Shown: positions 10,251 through 20,759 of the stretch, one piece after another
Position numbering within the stretch: position 1 is the first letter of the stretch
Layout of the letters: every line of letters starts with the position of its first letter
Assembly: GCA_030035585.1 (NCBI GenBank)
Contig: CM057475.1
Span: forward strand, 6,552,100-6,616,099
Direction of reading: 5' to 3'
Length of the DNA stretch: 64,000 nucleotides
Source of the DNA: Dugong dugon
Lineage: Eukaryota; Chordata; Mammalia; Sirenia; Dugongidae
The notes under the pieces: model-generated
Told to the model about the DNA's origin: nothing
The model's input: the letters and a program-made list of their open reading frames with translations, nothing else
Databases searched by the model: none
Position numbers and translations under genes: made by a program

Positions 10251-11312
10251 CACGGTGCAGTGAGTTACTTAATATAGCCCTTCTATCCATAATCTTTGTA
10301 ACTCCCACCAAATGATTGGGTGGGACTATGCAAATGAGGTACTTGTGGCCCACCAAGGGGATTGATAGCTTGTTATTAATGTAAATAAGGTTCATGGCAC
10401 CCTTGTGGGGGTGGGACCATGCAAATAAGGTGTATGAAACCCTAACAAGGGAATTGGTCAGTTTTTTGTCATCCTGCTTGGCTTAAAATGAGCCATCCCA
10501 GAGGCAGGAAGGGAAGATCTCAATACCACCAAGAAAGAAGAGCCAGGACTGGAACACATCCTTTGGACCTGGGATCCCTGTGCTGAGAAGCCCCCGGAAA
10601 CAGTAGACCGAGAGAGAGCTGTATCATCAAAGATGGATAGAAGTGGCGGCAGAGAAGTGGTGGCAGCAGAGGCAGCAGACCAGCAGAAGAGTGGTAGGAG
10701 ACAGTGAGGTGAACTTCCCAGCCCAGGGAGTGAGAAAGCTGAGTGCCTTCAGGCAGGAGGCTTGCTGGAGGAGTGGGGTGCCTCCAGGCACTTGGTGGAG
10801 CTACGTTTGCCATTCCATGGAGCTACAGCTGAGCGCCTCCACGCCAAGGCTTGCTGGTGGAGTGGGGTGCCTCTGGGTACTTATTGGCAAAGCTGAAAGA
10901 GCTTTGTAACACTTGCCTGAGTAGGTCAGAGGCCAGGCTGAGGGGCTGAGGGCCAGAGAGAGAGAGACCTGTCTGCGGCATGGCTGAGAAGAGGCTGTCC
11001 TGAGTGAAGAACCGTATCCTGAGCGTTCCTGAACCTGAATTGTAACCTGTTACTTCCCTAATAAACTCTATAACTGTGAGTATGGTCTGTGAGTTCTGTG
11101 TGGCCATTGCAACCAATTATTGAACCCAGCAGAGAAGTGGAAAGTGTTGTGGGACAGACAGCTGGTGTCAGAATTGATTAAAAGTTTGGAGAAAGGAAGT
11201 ATGTCTGACCTTCTCCTCATGGGAATCAGCTTTGAGCTGTTGATCTTGATTCTCCTTCTCCCTTGTGAAGTTAGACGAGGAGGTCAGACGTCCCTGCCAA
11301 ACCATTTTCACA
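10251..11312 (+). mobile_element. ~1-kb LTR-like element, copy 1, nested in the RTE
   Basis: It interrupts RTE sequence between 'gctacctggcca' and 'ctggccaactgactgg'. The 7-bp ctggcca appears on both sides and once in the uninterrupted RTE, so it is a candidate target duplication. The element aligns by eye along its whole length with 27154-28143. It contains a TATA-like 'gcttaaaatgagcc', an AATAAA in 'ttccctaataaactctataa' and conserved blocks such as 'gtaactcccaccaaatgatt' and 'gccttgtgaagttag' at the far end. The promoter-like and polyadenylation-like order fits a solo LTR. No gag, pol or env reading frame is present. Confidence 0.7.
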
Positions 11313-11401
11313 CTGGCCAACTGACTGGAAGAGATCCATATATGCACCTATTCCAAAGAAAGCTGATCCAATGGAATGTGGAAATTATTGAACAATATCA
11401 T

Positions 11402-12640
11402 TAATATCACATGCAAGTAAAATTATGCTGAAGATAATTCAAAAACAGTTGCAGCAGTACATCAACAGGGAATTGCCAGAAATTCAAGCCAGGTTCAGAA
11501 GAGGACGTGGAACGAGGGATGTCATTGCTGATGTCAGATGGATCTTGGCTGAAAGAAGAGAATACCAGAAAGTTGTTTACCTGTGTTTTATTGACTATGC
11601 AAAAGCATTTGACTGTGCGGATCATAACAAAGTGTGGATAACATTGCAAACAATGAGAATTCCAGAATACTTAATTGTGCTCATGAGGAACCTGTACATA
11701 GCTCAAGAGGCAGTTGTTTGAACAGAACAAGGGGATACTGCATGGTTTAAAATCAGGAAAGACGTGTGCCAGGGTTGTGTCCTTTTCACCATGCTTACTC
11801 AATCTGTATGCTGAGCAAATAATCCAAGAAGCTGGACTATATGAAGACGAACAGGGCATCAGGATTGGAGGAAGACTCATTAACAATCTGCAATAAGCAG
11901 ATGTCACAACCTTGCTTGCTAAATGTGAAGAGGACTTGAAACACTTACTGATGAAGATCAAAGACCACAGCCTTCAGTATAGATTACACCTCAACATAAA
12001 GAAAGCAAAAATCTTCACAACTGGACCAAGAAGCAACATCATGATAAAGGGAGAAAATATTGAAGTTGTCAAAGATTTCATTTTACTTGGATCCACAATC
12101 AAATCCTATGGAAGCAGCAGTCAAGAAATCAAATGATGTATTGCCTTGAGCAAATCTGCTGCAAAAGACTTCTTTAAAGTGTTAAAAAGCAAAGATATCA
12201 CTTTGATGACTAAGATGCACCTGACCCAAACCATGGTGTTTTCAATAGCCTCATATGCGTACGAAAGCTGGACAATGAATAAGGAAGCCCGAAGATGAAT
12301 TGATGCCTTTGAATTGTGGCGTTGGCAAAGAATATTGAATATACTATGGACTGCCAGAAGAGCAAACAAATCTGTCTTGGAGGAAGTACAGCCAGAGTGC
12401 TCCTTGGAAGCGAGGATGGAAGACTTCGTCTCACGTACTTTAGATATGTTATCAGGAGGAACCAGTCCCTGGAGAGGGATATCATGCTTGGTAAAGTAGA
12501 GGGTCAGCAAAAAATAGGGAGACCCTCAATGACATGGACTGAACAGTGGCTGCAACAATGGGCTCAAACATAGCAAAGACTGTGAGGATGGCGCAGGACC
12601 AGGGTCGCTATGAGTTGGAACTGACTCAATGGCACCTAAC
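11402..12640 (+). pseudogene. RTE reverse transcriptase remnant (copy 1)
   Basis: Readable RT blocks are in several frames: QARFRRGRGTRDVIADVRW, then motif A as CFIDYAKAFDCADHNKV (catalytic Asp kept), then a LNLYAEQIIQEAGLYEDEQG block. The YADD box is destroyed: a stop codon lies near 11894 and the segment reads ADVTTLL in place of YADDTTLL. Downstream thumb/C-terminal blocks survive (SLQYRLHLNIKKAK, SNIMIKGENIEVVKDFILLG). Non-functional. Confidence 0.9.
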
Positions 12641-12655
12641 AACAACAACAACCCT

Positions 12656-12696
12656 CTTAAAAATTAGGTAATAAAGTAACACTTAAAAGAAGAGAA
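12656..12696. repeat. Right 41-bp target-site duplication of the RTE
   Basis: Matches 9792-9832 at 40 of 41 positions and lies directly after the RTE 3' end. Confidence 0.92.
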
Positions 12697-12774
12697 CACA
12701 TTTATGATAGACTGTTAAGTAACCAAGTAAAAATGGAGTTTATATGTGCATATATCAATGTAAGTTTGCATATA

Positions 12775-12884
12775 TATGTAAAGAAAATCATTGTAAATAT
12801 ATATGTATGTATATATGTATATATGTGTGTGTGTGTATATATATATGTATATGTTAGCTGTATATGTATATGTATATATATATG
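12775..12884. repeat. (TATG)n/(TG)n/(TA)n microsatellite
   Basis: Alternating pyrimidine-purine tract of tatatgtat and tgtgtg runs. It directly abuts the RTE fragment at 12885. Confidence 0.9.
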
Positions 12885-13112
12885 TTAGGTGCTGTCTAGT
12901 GGGTTCTGACTCATAGTGACTGTACAATAGAACCAAATACTGCCTGCTCCTGCACCATCCTCACAATCATTGCTATATTTGAGCGCATTGTTGTAGCCAC
13001 TGTGTCATCCATCTCGTTGAGGGTCTTCCTCTTTTTCACTGACTCTCTACTTTACCAAGCATGATGTCCTTCTCCAGGGACTGGTCCCTCCTGATAACGT
13101 GTCCAAGGTACG
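12885..13112 (-). mobile_element. RTE 3'-end fragment, antisense
   Basis: Begins 'gttaggtgctgtctagtggg' with 'ttctgactcatagtgac', the reverse complement of the RTE tail, and extends into C-terminal coding sequence ('accaagcatgatgtccttct'). 5'-truncated. Confidence 0.9.
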
Positions 13113-13120
13113 TATATATA

Positions 13121-13405
13121 TGTTGTTAGCTGCCTTTGAATTGGTCTCCGATTCGTGGTGACCCCATGCACAATGGGGTCATACTGATGTGATTCATAGG
13201 CTGATTTTCAAAAGTAGATCACCAGGCCTTTCTTCCTAGTCTTTTTCAGTCTGGAAGCGCCACTGAAATCTCCTCAGCATCATAACAACATGCAAGCCTC
13301 CCTTGATAGAGAGGTGATTGCTGTGCTTGAGGTGAATTGGCCAAAAATCAAACTGAGTCTCCTGCAGGGAAGGTGAGAATTCTTCCACTGAAGCACCTCT
13401 GCCCA
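13121..13405 (-). mobile_element. SINE with tRNA-Gly-like head and RTE-derived body
   Basis: On the minus strand the element starts at 13405 with a segment resembling tRNA-Gly(GCC): 'tgcttcagtggaagaattct' followed by a decayed B box (agtttgatttttgg, 13341-13354). Next comes a body, 'catgttgttatgatgctgag' to 'agactaggaagaaaggcctg', that resembles the 5' part of the RTE LINE and the element at 25650. It ends at 13121 in the shared 'accacgaatcggagacc' tail. So a tRNA-like promoter was fused to two RTE segments. The tRNA identity is by eye. Confidence 0.7.
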
Positions 13406-13407
13406 GT

Positions 13408-13505
13408 GTGTGTGTGTGTGTGTGTGTGTGTATACACATATGTACATATACATATATGCACATGGGACTTGTATATATATGTGTCTGTGTATATATATAC
13501 ATATT
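13408..13505. repeat. (TG)n microsatellite grading into TATA/TG-rich DNA
   Basis: A run of about 12 TG pairs followed by interrupted tatatg and tgtgtg sequence, immediately upstream of the SINE head. Confidence 0.95.
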
Positions 13506-13580
13506 TATACGGTCTCAAATAATAATAATATATTGCCAACACTAAGTAAACACATTATCTAAAACCAACATATAATGTAT

Positions 13581-14071
13581 GTGTCATGGATTGAATTGTG
13601 TCCCCCAGAAATATCTGTCAACTTGGCTGGGTCATAATTCCCAGTATTGTATGATTGTCTACCATTTTGTAAATCTGATGTGATTTCCTTATGTGTTGTA
13701 AACTCTGTCACTGTGATGAGGTTATACTGATGAGGTTTAGATAGTGTCTTAATCCAGTCTCTTTCGAGATATAAAAGAGAGAAGCGAGCAGAGACACATG
13801 GGAACCTCACACCATCAAGCCAGCAGTGCTGGGAGCAGAGTGCATCCTTTGGATCTGAGGTTCCTGTGCTGAGATGCTCCCAGACCAAAGGAAGACTGAT
13901 GCATCACAAGGACTTTCCTCCAGACCCGACAGAGAGAGAAAGCCTTCCCCTGGAGCTGATGCCCTGAATTTGGACTTGTAGCCTACTGGACTGTGAGAGA
14001 ATAAACTTCTCTTTGTTAAAGCCATCCACTCGTGGTTATTTCTGTTATAGCAGCACTAGATGACTAAGAGA
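13581..14071 (+). mobile_element. Solo LTR, MaLR-like
   Basis: Begins 'tgtcatggattgaattgtgt', contains 'tcgagatataaaagagagaa' (TATA-like), 'gagtgcatcctttggatctg' and 'tgaatttggacttgtagcct', and a polyadenylation-type 'agagaataaacttctctttg'. It ends near 'ctagatgactaagag'. A possible 5-bp duplication, gtatg/gtctg, flanks it. No internal viral genes. Confidence 0.7.
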
Positions 14072-14869
14072 GTCTGTAAGCAGAATGTGTGTGTGTATGT
14101 GTTTGTATAGTTTCCCCCCCCCACCCCGCCTTTTTTTAATACTGATGCACTTTTCATGACATGCAGCAGGGTGAGGAAAACCCAGTCCTATATTACTGCA
14201 CCAACTTGCAGGGAAGAAAACCTGAGTCCAGATAGTTAGTGAGACACTTTTGAGGTCCCCACCCCTACCCCATGGCTCCCTGTTGCTTTTCCCACTATAG
14301 CCAGACAGAGGTGAGGGGCTAGTTTCACACACAGCTTCACCACTCCTAGAAGGTATGGGATGGCAGGGCAGTCTCTCTAGAAAGCATGGGACTGTTTGCT
14401 TTCTCCCATGTCTGGACTGTCACCCCCAGTCTCAGCGCTGTGGCCTAGTTACTGGGTCTACTACAAAGACTCTTTTCTTGGACTCTGGTAAGTCCAAAGG
14501 TCCTTTATGAGCATTGCCTACAGGGTCAACTATGGCCCCATGAGGGAAGAAGGGGTGCTTGCCCCTGCAGACGAGCTGCCCAGATGTGTCTTTAATTGCT
14601 CAGAGCTGCCTGGCTTCCCACTGGGAAGTGGAGGATGTCAAACACCACCAGAGGAGGCTCATTCATTTCTCCTGGCCACTTTCCAAGCAAGAGAGAGAAA
14701 CGGATACCCACGGTACAGCCGGGACTGCCTCAGGCATGGCATGAGGTTGGGGCAGAACCAGGCCCTGCCATCCCCTCTCCACTGCCCACAGACACCCTCA
14801 AACACACAGGGCAACTGACAGTCACGTTGCGTTGAGTTAAGTCTTGAACAGGACATAAAACAGCAAGTC
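14072..14869. other. Intergenic unique DNA, no gene
   Basis: A C-run and T-run at 14115-14140. Otherwise unremarkable; the short open frames at 14507-14856 overlap on both strands and have no protein resemblance. Confidence 0.55.
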
Positions 14870-15100
14870 AGGAAGTGCTCCGCTGCGTTAATATGACATC
14901 AGGCTTATCTTCTGAAACGCTCACCTACTGTGAGCAGATATGTCTTCATGAAATATGAAATCCTCCCGAATTTATTAAAACTGCCTGTGTAATAGTAGAG
15001 ACTCCAACTGAGCAGCCTTCTGTTAGAGCCTCATTATTATTATTGCATTATTTATTTATATCCGACCCTAAGACAGACATGATGTAATTCAGTAATTAAG
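14870..15100. other. AT-rich repeat-free block, candidate conserved non-coding DNA
   Basis: No repeat family is recognised. It holds several homeodomain-type and TAAT-rich motifs ('gaatttattaaaactg', 'gtaattcagtaattaagatg'). This is only a candidate, because conservation cannot be seen from one sequence. Confidence 0.3.
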
Positions 15101-15104
15101 ATGG

Positions 15105-15165
15105 TTATGATTGAATATTTATTAAGGGCCTACAATAAGCCAGTCACTGGTCCACGTAAAAGAAG
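15105..15165 (-). mobile_element. MIR fragment
   Basis: 'tatttattaagggcctacaa' followed by 'taagccagtcactgg' resembles the reverse complement of the MIR 3' end. Short and diverged. Confidence 0.4.
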
Positions 15166-15673
15166 GCTTCACCCTGAAGAGCTCCCATCTGGCTGCCTTG
15201 GGGAACTCAGCGCCCCTCCTGGGGAGCGGTGAGCAGAGAGTTTAATGGGTTCTGTGGGCCCCGAGCAAGACTGAGAAAGGATGCGGATCAGAAACTGGGC
15301 TCGGTTCAGTCTCAGTGTTGGCTCGGAGTGAAATGAAAGTGGTTCATCTCTGACTGAGATGAGCACACCAGGGGCTGTCCCCCAAATGTCACGGATGAGG
15401 AGCTGGACCTCCTAGACCTCTGGGTAGGTTGGGCGAAGGCTTCCTTCTGGCCCACTGGGACAGGAGGCGCTGCAGCTTGGTCTGCATTATTCTCTTTGTT
15501 CTTTTGTACCTCATCCTCCTCTTCCCTTAAAATTAGTCTTGTTTAGCATAGCAAAGCCTGCACTGGCTGAGGCCCTACTGTGTGCCAGGAGCTGGGGCTA
15601 CAGGACATTGTCCCAGGCTTCCCAGAAACCAGCTCCCAGCATGAGGCCTCCCAGGGAACTTTCTCTACTTGAT
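15166..15673. other. Intergenic, no gene; possible MIR fragment near 15570
   Basis: The 'gccctactgtgtgccaggag' segment at about 15572 matches the antisense MIR 3' motif. The rest is unclassified. Confidence 0.45.
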
Positions 15674-15883
15674 GCTGTCCGCTAGTTACTGTCCAGTTGA
15701 TGCCAACTCATGGCAGGTCCATGTGTGTGTCAGAGTAGAACTGTGCTCCATAGGATTTTCAATCACTGATTTTTGGAAGTAGATCACCAGGTCTTTCTTC
15801 CAAGGCACATCTGGGTGAACTTGAATCTCCAACCTTTTGCTTAGTAGCCAAGCAAGTTAGCTCTTTTCACCACCTAGGGACTC
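15674..15883 (-). mobile_element. Afrotherian SINE, antisense
   Basis: Left end 'ccagttgatgccaactcatg' is the reverse complement of the SINE tail and right end 'caccacctagggactcc' is the reverse complement of the 'ggagtccctgggtggtgcaa' head. Near full length. Confidence 0.9.
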
Positions 15884-16184
15884 CATGAAAGTAAACAGTC
15901 CACATGAATAATACGTGACAGCTTCTTTTCCACCACTAGGCATCCCCCAACCTGGTAAATCTCGTGAGGCCCGGAAGTAAGACTTCTGGGGAAACTTTGC
16001 TGGTGGCCTCGAGGCAAGGGTCAAAGAAGGTAGCAAGACGTGCATTGGATTTCACAGTGAGGCCCTCATCACCCAGCGGCAGAGAAATCAGAAGGAAGCA
16101 AAGGTGCTCATCCACCTTCACACAGGCTGCTATGCCCACTTCTGACCCCAGAGGACACAGCACAGTGAAAGCAAGGACCTGGAC
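15884..16184. other. Intergenic, no gene
   Basis: Overlapping open frames on both strands (15857-16274) show no protein similarity and are treated as chance. Confidence 0.55.
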
Positions 16185-16345
16185 TACAGCAGTGCTTCCC
16201 AGCCTGGCTGCACACCACACGTTCCTGGAAAGCTTGTTAAACCTCCTCTGTGGCTGAGCATCACCCCAGAACAATTACTTCCAAAACACAAGAGGTGGGG
16301 CCCAGACAACCACGATTTTTAATGCTCCACAGGTGCTTCTCTAAA
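16185..16345 (+). mobile_element. MER5A-like hAT non-autonomous element
   Basis: 'cagtgcttcccagcctggct', 'aaagcttgttaaac', 'gaggtggggcccagac' and 'aatgctccacaggtgcttct' occur in the order of the MER5A family. Diverged. Confidence 0.6.
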
Positions 16346-16863
16346 ACCTGATATCTTGTGTAAACACACAGGGTCACTTTTCCGGTCAAGTGGATCTTAT
16401 CTGAACCAAATGTGTGTGTCAGGGCTAATGCCAAGGGAAGTGTGGTGTTTATGTGTTGGTTTTCAAAACATCACCTACTAAAGGCTCCAGAGAACCCAGG
16501 ACACTTTTTTCTGTCTTCTAAACATAGAAATACTCTAGTAGGAAAAATTGTAAGGGGAAAAAGTTGGTCATGAAAGTGTGTGTATCAATGTTGGGAACGC
16601 ATTTACAACTGTGCTTCATCAATCCTTTAGTTTTGGCAGTCATTGGTTTATTCTTTCATTCTACGAATTGTTTCAGGCGCTGCAGTGGGAAGAGGCTGAC
16701 CGTTAGAGAATGGCTCCACCGAGGCATAAGCTCATGGCCCGGCAGGTCGTTTCAGCTGAGAAGTAGCCCAAGGTGGGGGAGACGTGAGGAGGCAGGAAGG
16801 GAAACCAAAGAGAAGAGGCTGCAGAGCCTTTTCTCAGGCTGTGCTGGAGCGTTGGAGAGCGGA
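16346..16863. other. Intergenic, no gene
   Basis: No recognisable element. Open frames at 16564-16884 run into the SINE head and are chance. Confidence 0.5.
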
Positions 16864-17078
16864 TGGAGTCCCTGGGTGGTATAAACAGTTAACTAGCTCA
16901 GCTGCTAACCTAAAGGTTGGAGGTGGGGTCTACCCAGAGGCACCTGGAAGAAAGCCTGCCAATCTACTTCTGGAAGTCACAGCCGTTGAAAACCCTATGG
17001 AACACAGTTCTACTGTGACACTCATGAGGTCTCCATGGGTTAGAGTCAACTTGATGGCAATTGGGGCAACTGGTTGGA
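16864..17078 (+). mobile_element. Afrotherian SINE
   Basis: Head 'ggagtccctgggtggtataa' at 16864, a body with 'gccagtgaaaaccctatgga'-type sequence, and tail 'gggttagagtcaacttgatg'. Full length by eye. Confidence 0.9.
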
Positions 17079-17328
17079 TTGGGACGTAAGACTCTGTTTA
17101 GTTTTAATAACAAGTACCACTAGTGATACCTATCTGGATAGGAAACACAACCTTACTGTGCATGAAGGAGTGGTGACGAGTGACTTCCTGAGGGGGAACC
17201 ACTGTCCTGCGCCTGACAACAATGCCTCATACAGCAAGCACGGCACTAGGCTCTTCATCAATACCCCAAGGGTGGAGCCTGGACACTGTTCTTACATCAC
17301 CAGTAGCCGCACCATCACACTATAGCTT
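17079..17328. other. Intergenic, no gene
   Basis: Short unclassified unique stretch. Confidence 0.45.
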
Positions 17329-17446
17329 GCTGGGAACACACATTCTCGGCTCCACCACGTCAGAGACTCTGGGGGTGAACCAGAAGACTATGTGTTCACA
17401 GGCCCTTTGGAGATGCTCCTGCAGCCGGAGTTTGAGAACCACTGCT
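17329..17446 (+). mobile_element. MER5-like hAT fragment
   Basis: Ends with 'agtttgagaaccactgctct', the characteristic terminal sequence of MER5A/B. The interior is diverged. Confidence 0.5.
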
Positions 17447-17590
17447 CTTCACAAAGCGTTTTCACACATTACCTCTTTCAGCCTCCACGTTCATAGGAGG
17501 GGAAACAGGCGCAGAAGGGCAGCATAAGTTGTCCAAGTGAAGCAGTGAGGGGTAGGGCTGGAACTCAGGCCCAGGGTTCCTGACTCCAGA
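17447..17590 (-). mobile_element. MIR remnant, antisense
   Basis: 'tcacacattacctctttcag', 'aggaggggaaacaggcgcag' and 'ctggaactcaggcccagggt' follow the order of reverse-complement MIR. Confidence 0.65.
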
Positions 17591-18254
17591 GGATCCAGAA
17601 ACTCAGGAACTCCTTGCCCGGACAGCACAGGCATCGGTAAAGACACGACCCAGAGCCGTGGGTTAATGTTCTTATCCCTGGTTCTGACTTACTGCAAGGG
17701 ATGTGGCGAGCCGACACTGAGAGAATTAAACATATGCCATACGCATACACTTTTCATATAAATTAAGATTATATCCAGCCAACAAACACATAAACAACCC
17801 CCTACCAACACACCTTTCAAAAACAAAACAAAACTCACCAAAAGAAAAACTGTCTCTTGGCCAAGTTAGGGTCTAGGATTCTAAATTACAATAAAAGGGA
17901 AGAACTCTTTAAAATAAAGGATTGCATAACTAGGCAAGTCAGACAGAAATATAATGTCACCACCAAAGGCATCTGGGAGAAGTATGTACGGCAGAAGATG
18001 GCTTGTCCACTAACCATATTTTTAATTTGAAGCGAGATAAAACCACTAAGCCCTTAGGAACTATTTTAAATGAGATTGTTGTAGAGATGGCAGGTCAGCC
18101 CAGGAGAGAGAGGAAGCCTCCAGAGTGGGGGACTTCAAACGGAAAAAGAGTTAAAGACAGAACTGTGACCTCAGGGACTGTTCTCCACCTCTGAGGAATG
18201 CTGGCCCCCCTCCACACCCCACCCAGATGAAAGAGGCAGTCTAGAACAGGTAAA
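17591..18254. other. Intergenic, no gene
   Basis: AT-rich with an A-rich patch near 17815-17850. No gene or classified repeat. Confidence 0.5.
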
Positions 18255-18435
18255 AGACTGGCATCTGCCCTCCAATTCCAGGTTGGTCACTTACTAGTTC
18301 TGAGGTTGTGGGCAAGCTGTCTATGCACGCTCAGCCTCAGTTGTGCTATCTGTAAAGTGGGCATACTAATACCGACCTAATGGTTATCCTGCAGATTAAA
18401 GAAGACAATGTACGTTGATTCCTCAGTTCCATACT
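18255..18435 (+). mobile_element. MIR remnant
   Basis: 'ggtcacttactagttctgag', 'ctcagttgtgctatctgtaa' and 'aagtgggcatactaatacc' match successive parts of the MIR consensus. Confidence 0.75.
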
Positions 18436-18842
18436 TAGTCTGAGGTGGGCACTCAGTAAAAAAGCAGATCAGATTAAGATAGTAAAATGTTGTATGTGGT
18501 CCCTGTACGAAGCTTCCTTGGACAGACCCCACCTCTTTTGGCCTAAGCAGATTGTTGAAGCAACGGAAAGCTGGGCCCAGATGCTTCTTTGCCTTCAGAG
18601 AGCAGTACACTGGGCAGGAAGTCCTCACTCTTGTTCCTCAGTGCTTCCCTCCCCAGAAAGACTAAAGCAGCCTCGTCTCTGATCTACCTTAAGTTCTGAT
18701 GCAGAGCTTATTCCTCAATTATTCCAGCATCGTTTCCTCCTAATTCAGACCCAAGCTTTATCTTTTCCTTCTTATGTTCTGCTGCGCGGTCCTGGTGCTA
18801 AAATTGTGCCATGTGTACTTACAACACAGTCACTTGGCGGGT
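18436..18842. other. Intergenic, no gene
   Basis: Unclassified unique DNA. Confidence 0.5.
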
Positions 18843-19115
18843 GTGGTGGTGATGAGTAATGTGTACAGGTGTGCATGCGAAGGGGTGAGGGTGAGCGTGG
18901 ATGGGAATGTGTGAGTGTGACTGAGAACGTGTGTGCACGTGTGCAAGCATGTGTGTGCACCTGTGTGAGTGTGTGTATGTGAATGTGTAAGAGTGGACGT
19001 GTGACTATGCATGAGTATGTGTGGCTGAGAATCTGTGTGTTTGTGGCTGTGTGCATCCATGTGTGTGCATGTGTGTGAATGTGTGGAAGTGTGTGTGTAT
19101 GCATGGGTATAGCAT
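18843..19115. repeat. TG-rich degenerate minisatellite
   Basis: Interrupted tgtgtgag, gtgtgcat and gtgaatgtg units on the + strand. The complementary strand produces chance frames rich in Thr-His-Ser. Confidence 0.9.
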
Positions 19116-19341
19116 AGGCAAGTTTGCGGTGCAGACTTTGTGTTGCCATCTTACCAAAAAGATAACAAGAAGCTGATTTCTACTTACATGAGTCTAATTT
19201 TCTAAGATTCTTACTCTAAATTCTTTGTGGATGTTATTATGTATGACATAAAAACATAAAATATATTCTCTAAAATGTCTCATATTTGGAAAATACTTCC
19301 GTGTTGACAGCTCATTTTATATTCAAGTGATCCTTACTCAA
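19116..19341. other. Intergenic; includes left target duplication of the next SINE
   Basis: AT-rich. Bases 19329-19341 (gatccttactcaa) are the left target duplication of the SINE at 19342. Confidence 0.6.
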
Positions 19342-19554
19342 GGAGCCCTGGTGGTGCACTGATTAAGAGCTCAGGTACTAACCAAAAGGTTGACGGTTCA
19401 AACCTACTAGTCGCTCCATGGGAGAAAGATGTGATAGTCTGCTTCTGTAAGGGTTACAGCCCTGGGAACCCTATGGGGCAGTTCTACTCTGTCCTGTAGG
19501 GTCACTATGAGTCAGAATTGACTTGCTGGCAGTGGGATTTTTTTTTTTTTTTTG
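19342..19554 (+). mobile_element. Afrotherian tRNA-type SINE with target duplication
   Basis: Head 'ggagccctggtggtgcactg', B-box-like 'gttcaaacct', tail 'ctatgagtcagaattgactt' and a poly-T run. It is flanked by gatccttactcaa (19329-19341) and gatcctcactcaa (19555-19567), matching at 12 of 13 positions. Confidence 0.95.
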
Positions 19555-19569
19555 GATCCTCACTCAAGT

Positions 19570-19735
19570 CATAGACCAATATCGTGGAAGGGCCTCCAGA
19601 GGTTATTGCATCTCTTCATCCTACACATGGGGAAACCGAAGCCCTGAGAGAGAAGAAGGTTACGTGCAGTGTGAATGGCAAACCCCAATCCTGGTCCTCT
19701 CCTCTGCAGCACAATCGGGTGGGAATGGCTCTTAG
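19570..19735 (-). mobile_element. MIR-like remnant, antisense
   Basis: 'cctacacatggggaaaccga' with 'gccctgagagagaagaaggt' resembles antisense MIR. The SINE at 19342 may have inserted at its edge. Confidence 0.45.
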
Positions 19736-19743
19736 AATGATCT

Positions 19744-20749
19744 GTTGTTGTGTTAGGTGCCTTCGAGTTGGTTCTGACTCATAGTGACCCTGTGTACAAC
19801 AGAACAAAACACTGCCAGGTCCTGTGCCATCCTCATGATCGTTGTTATGCTTGAGACCACTGTTGCAGCCACTGTGTCAATCCATCTCGTTGAATATCTT
19901 CCTCTTTTTCGCTGATCCTCTACTTTACCAAGCATGATGTCCTTCTCCAGGGACTGATCCCTCCTGATAACACGTCCAAAGTACATGAGACATAGTCTTC
20001 CCATCCTTGCTTCTAAGGAGCATTCTGGTTGTACTGCTTCCAAGACAGATTTGTTCATTCTTTTGGCAGTCCATGGTATATACAATATTCTTTGCCAACA
20101 TCACAATTCAAAGGTATTAATTATTCTTTGGTCTTCCTCATTCATGGTCCAGCTTTCACATGCATGTAAGGCAATTGAAGACACCATGGCTTGGGTCAGG
20201 TGCACCTTAGTCTTCAAGGTGACATCTTTGCTTTTCAGCACTTTAAAAAAATAGTTTGCAGCAGATGTGCCCAATGCAATGTGTCTTTTGGTTTCTTGAC
20301 TGCTGCTTCCATGGGTGTTGATCATGGATCCAAATAAAATGAAATCCTTGACAACTTCAATCTTTTCTCCCTTTATCATGATGTTGCTTCTTGGTCCAGT
20401 TGTGAGGATTTTTGTTTTCTTTATATTGAGGTGTAATCCATACTGAAGGCTGTGGTCTTTGGTCTTTATCAGTAAGTGCTTCAAGTTCTCTTCACTTCCA
20501 GCAAGCAATGTTGGGTCAACTGCATAATGCAGGTTGTTAATGAGTCCTTCTCCAATCCTGATGCCTCATTCTTCTTCTTATAGTCCAGCTTCTTGGATTA
20601 TTTTCTCAGGATACAGATTGAATAAGTATGGTGATAGGATACTACCCTGACGCACACCTTTCCTGACTTTAAACCACCCATTATCCCCTTGTTCTGTATG
20701 AACGACTGCCTGTTGATCTGTGTGCAGGTTCATCATGAGCACAATGAGT
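19744..20749 (-). mobile_element. RTE LINE, antisense, 5'-truncated
   Basis: Antisense copy from the tail (ttgtgttaggtgccttcgag, 19744) back through C-terminal and thumb sequence into the RT domain. Broken frames at 20508-20101 and 20085-19753 carry SLQYGLHLNIKKTK, IEVVKDFILFGS and KDIMLGKVE blocks. Candidate target duplications are agaatgatct (19734-19743) and agaacaatct (20750-20759), 8 of 10 identical. Non-functional. Confidence 0.92.
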
Positions 20750-20759
20750 AGAACAATCT

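Larger units (their letters stand above)
9833..12655 (+). mobile_element. RTE-clade (BovB-like) LINE, 5'-truncated, with nested insertion
   Basis: Sense copy of an afrotherian RTE non-LTR retrotransposon. Coding similarity starts near 9850 (the linker between endonuclease and reverse transcriptase), is interrupted at 10251-11312 by an LTR-like element, and continues through the RT domain to the 3' tail (tatgagttggaactgactc, then an ACA/CAA-rich end) at 12655. The endonuclease domain is absent. Stops and frameshifts break the frame throughout. The copy is bounded by a 41-bp target duplication, which shows that the whole 2.8-kb unit, minus the later nested element, arrived in one event. Confidence 0.93.

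Noticed and set aside
10251..11312. A retroviral provirus at the LTR-like element
   Set aside because: Only about 1 kb of LTR-like sequence is present and it is flanked on both sides by RTE; there is no internal region.
13336..13405. A real tRNA-Gly gene
   Set aside because: The B box is decayed, the sequence continues directly into a SINE body, and the cloverleaf pairs are not preserved.
14507..14856. Several 60-100-codon frames suggesting an exon
   Set aside because: Present on both strands over the same bases, with no splice-site pairing or similarity.
18772..19149. Minus-strand 125-codon His/Thr-rich frame
   Set aside because: Also a translation of a TG-rich repeat.
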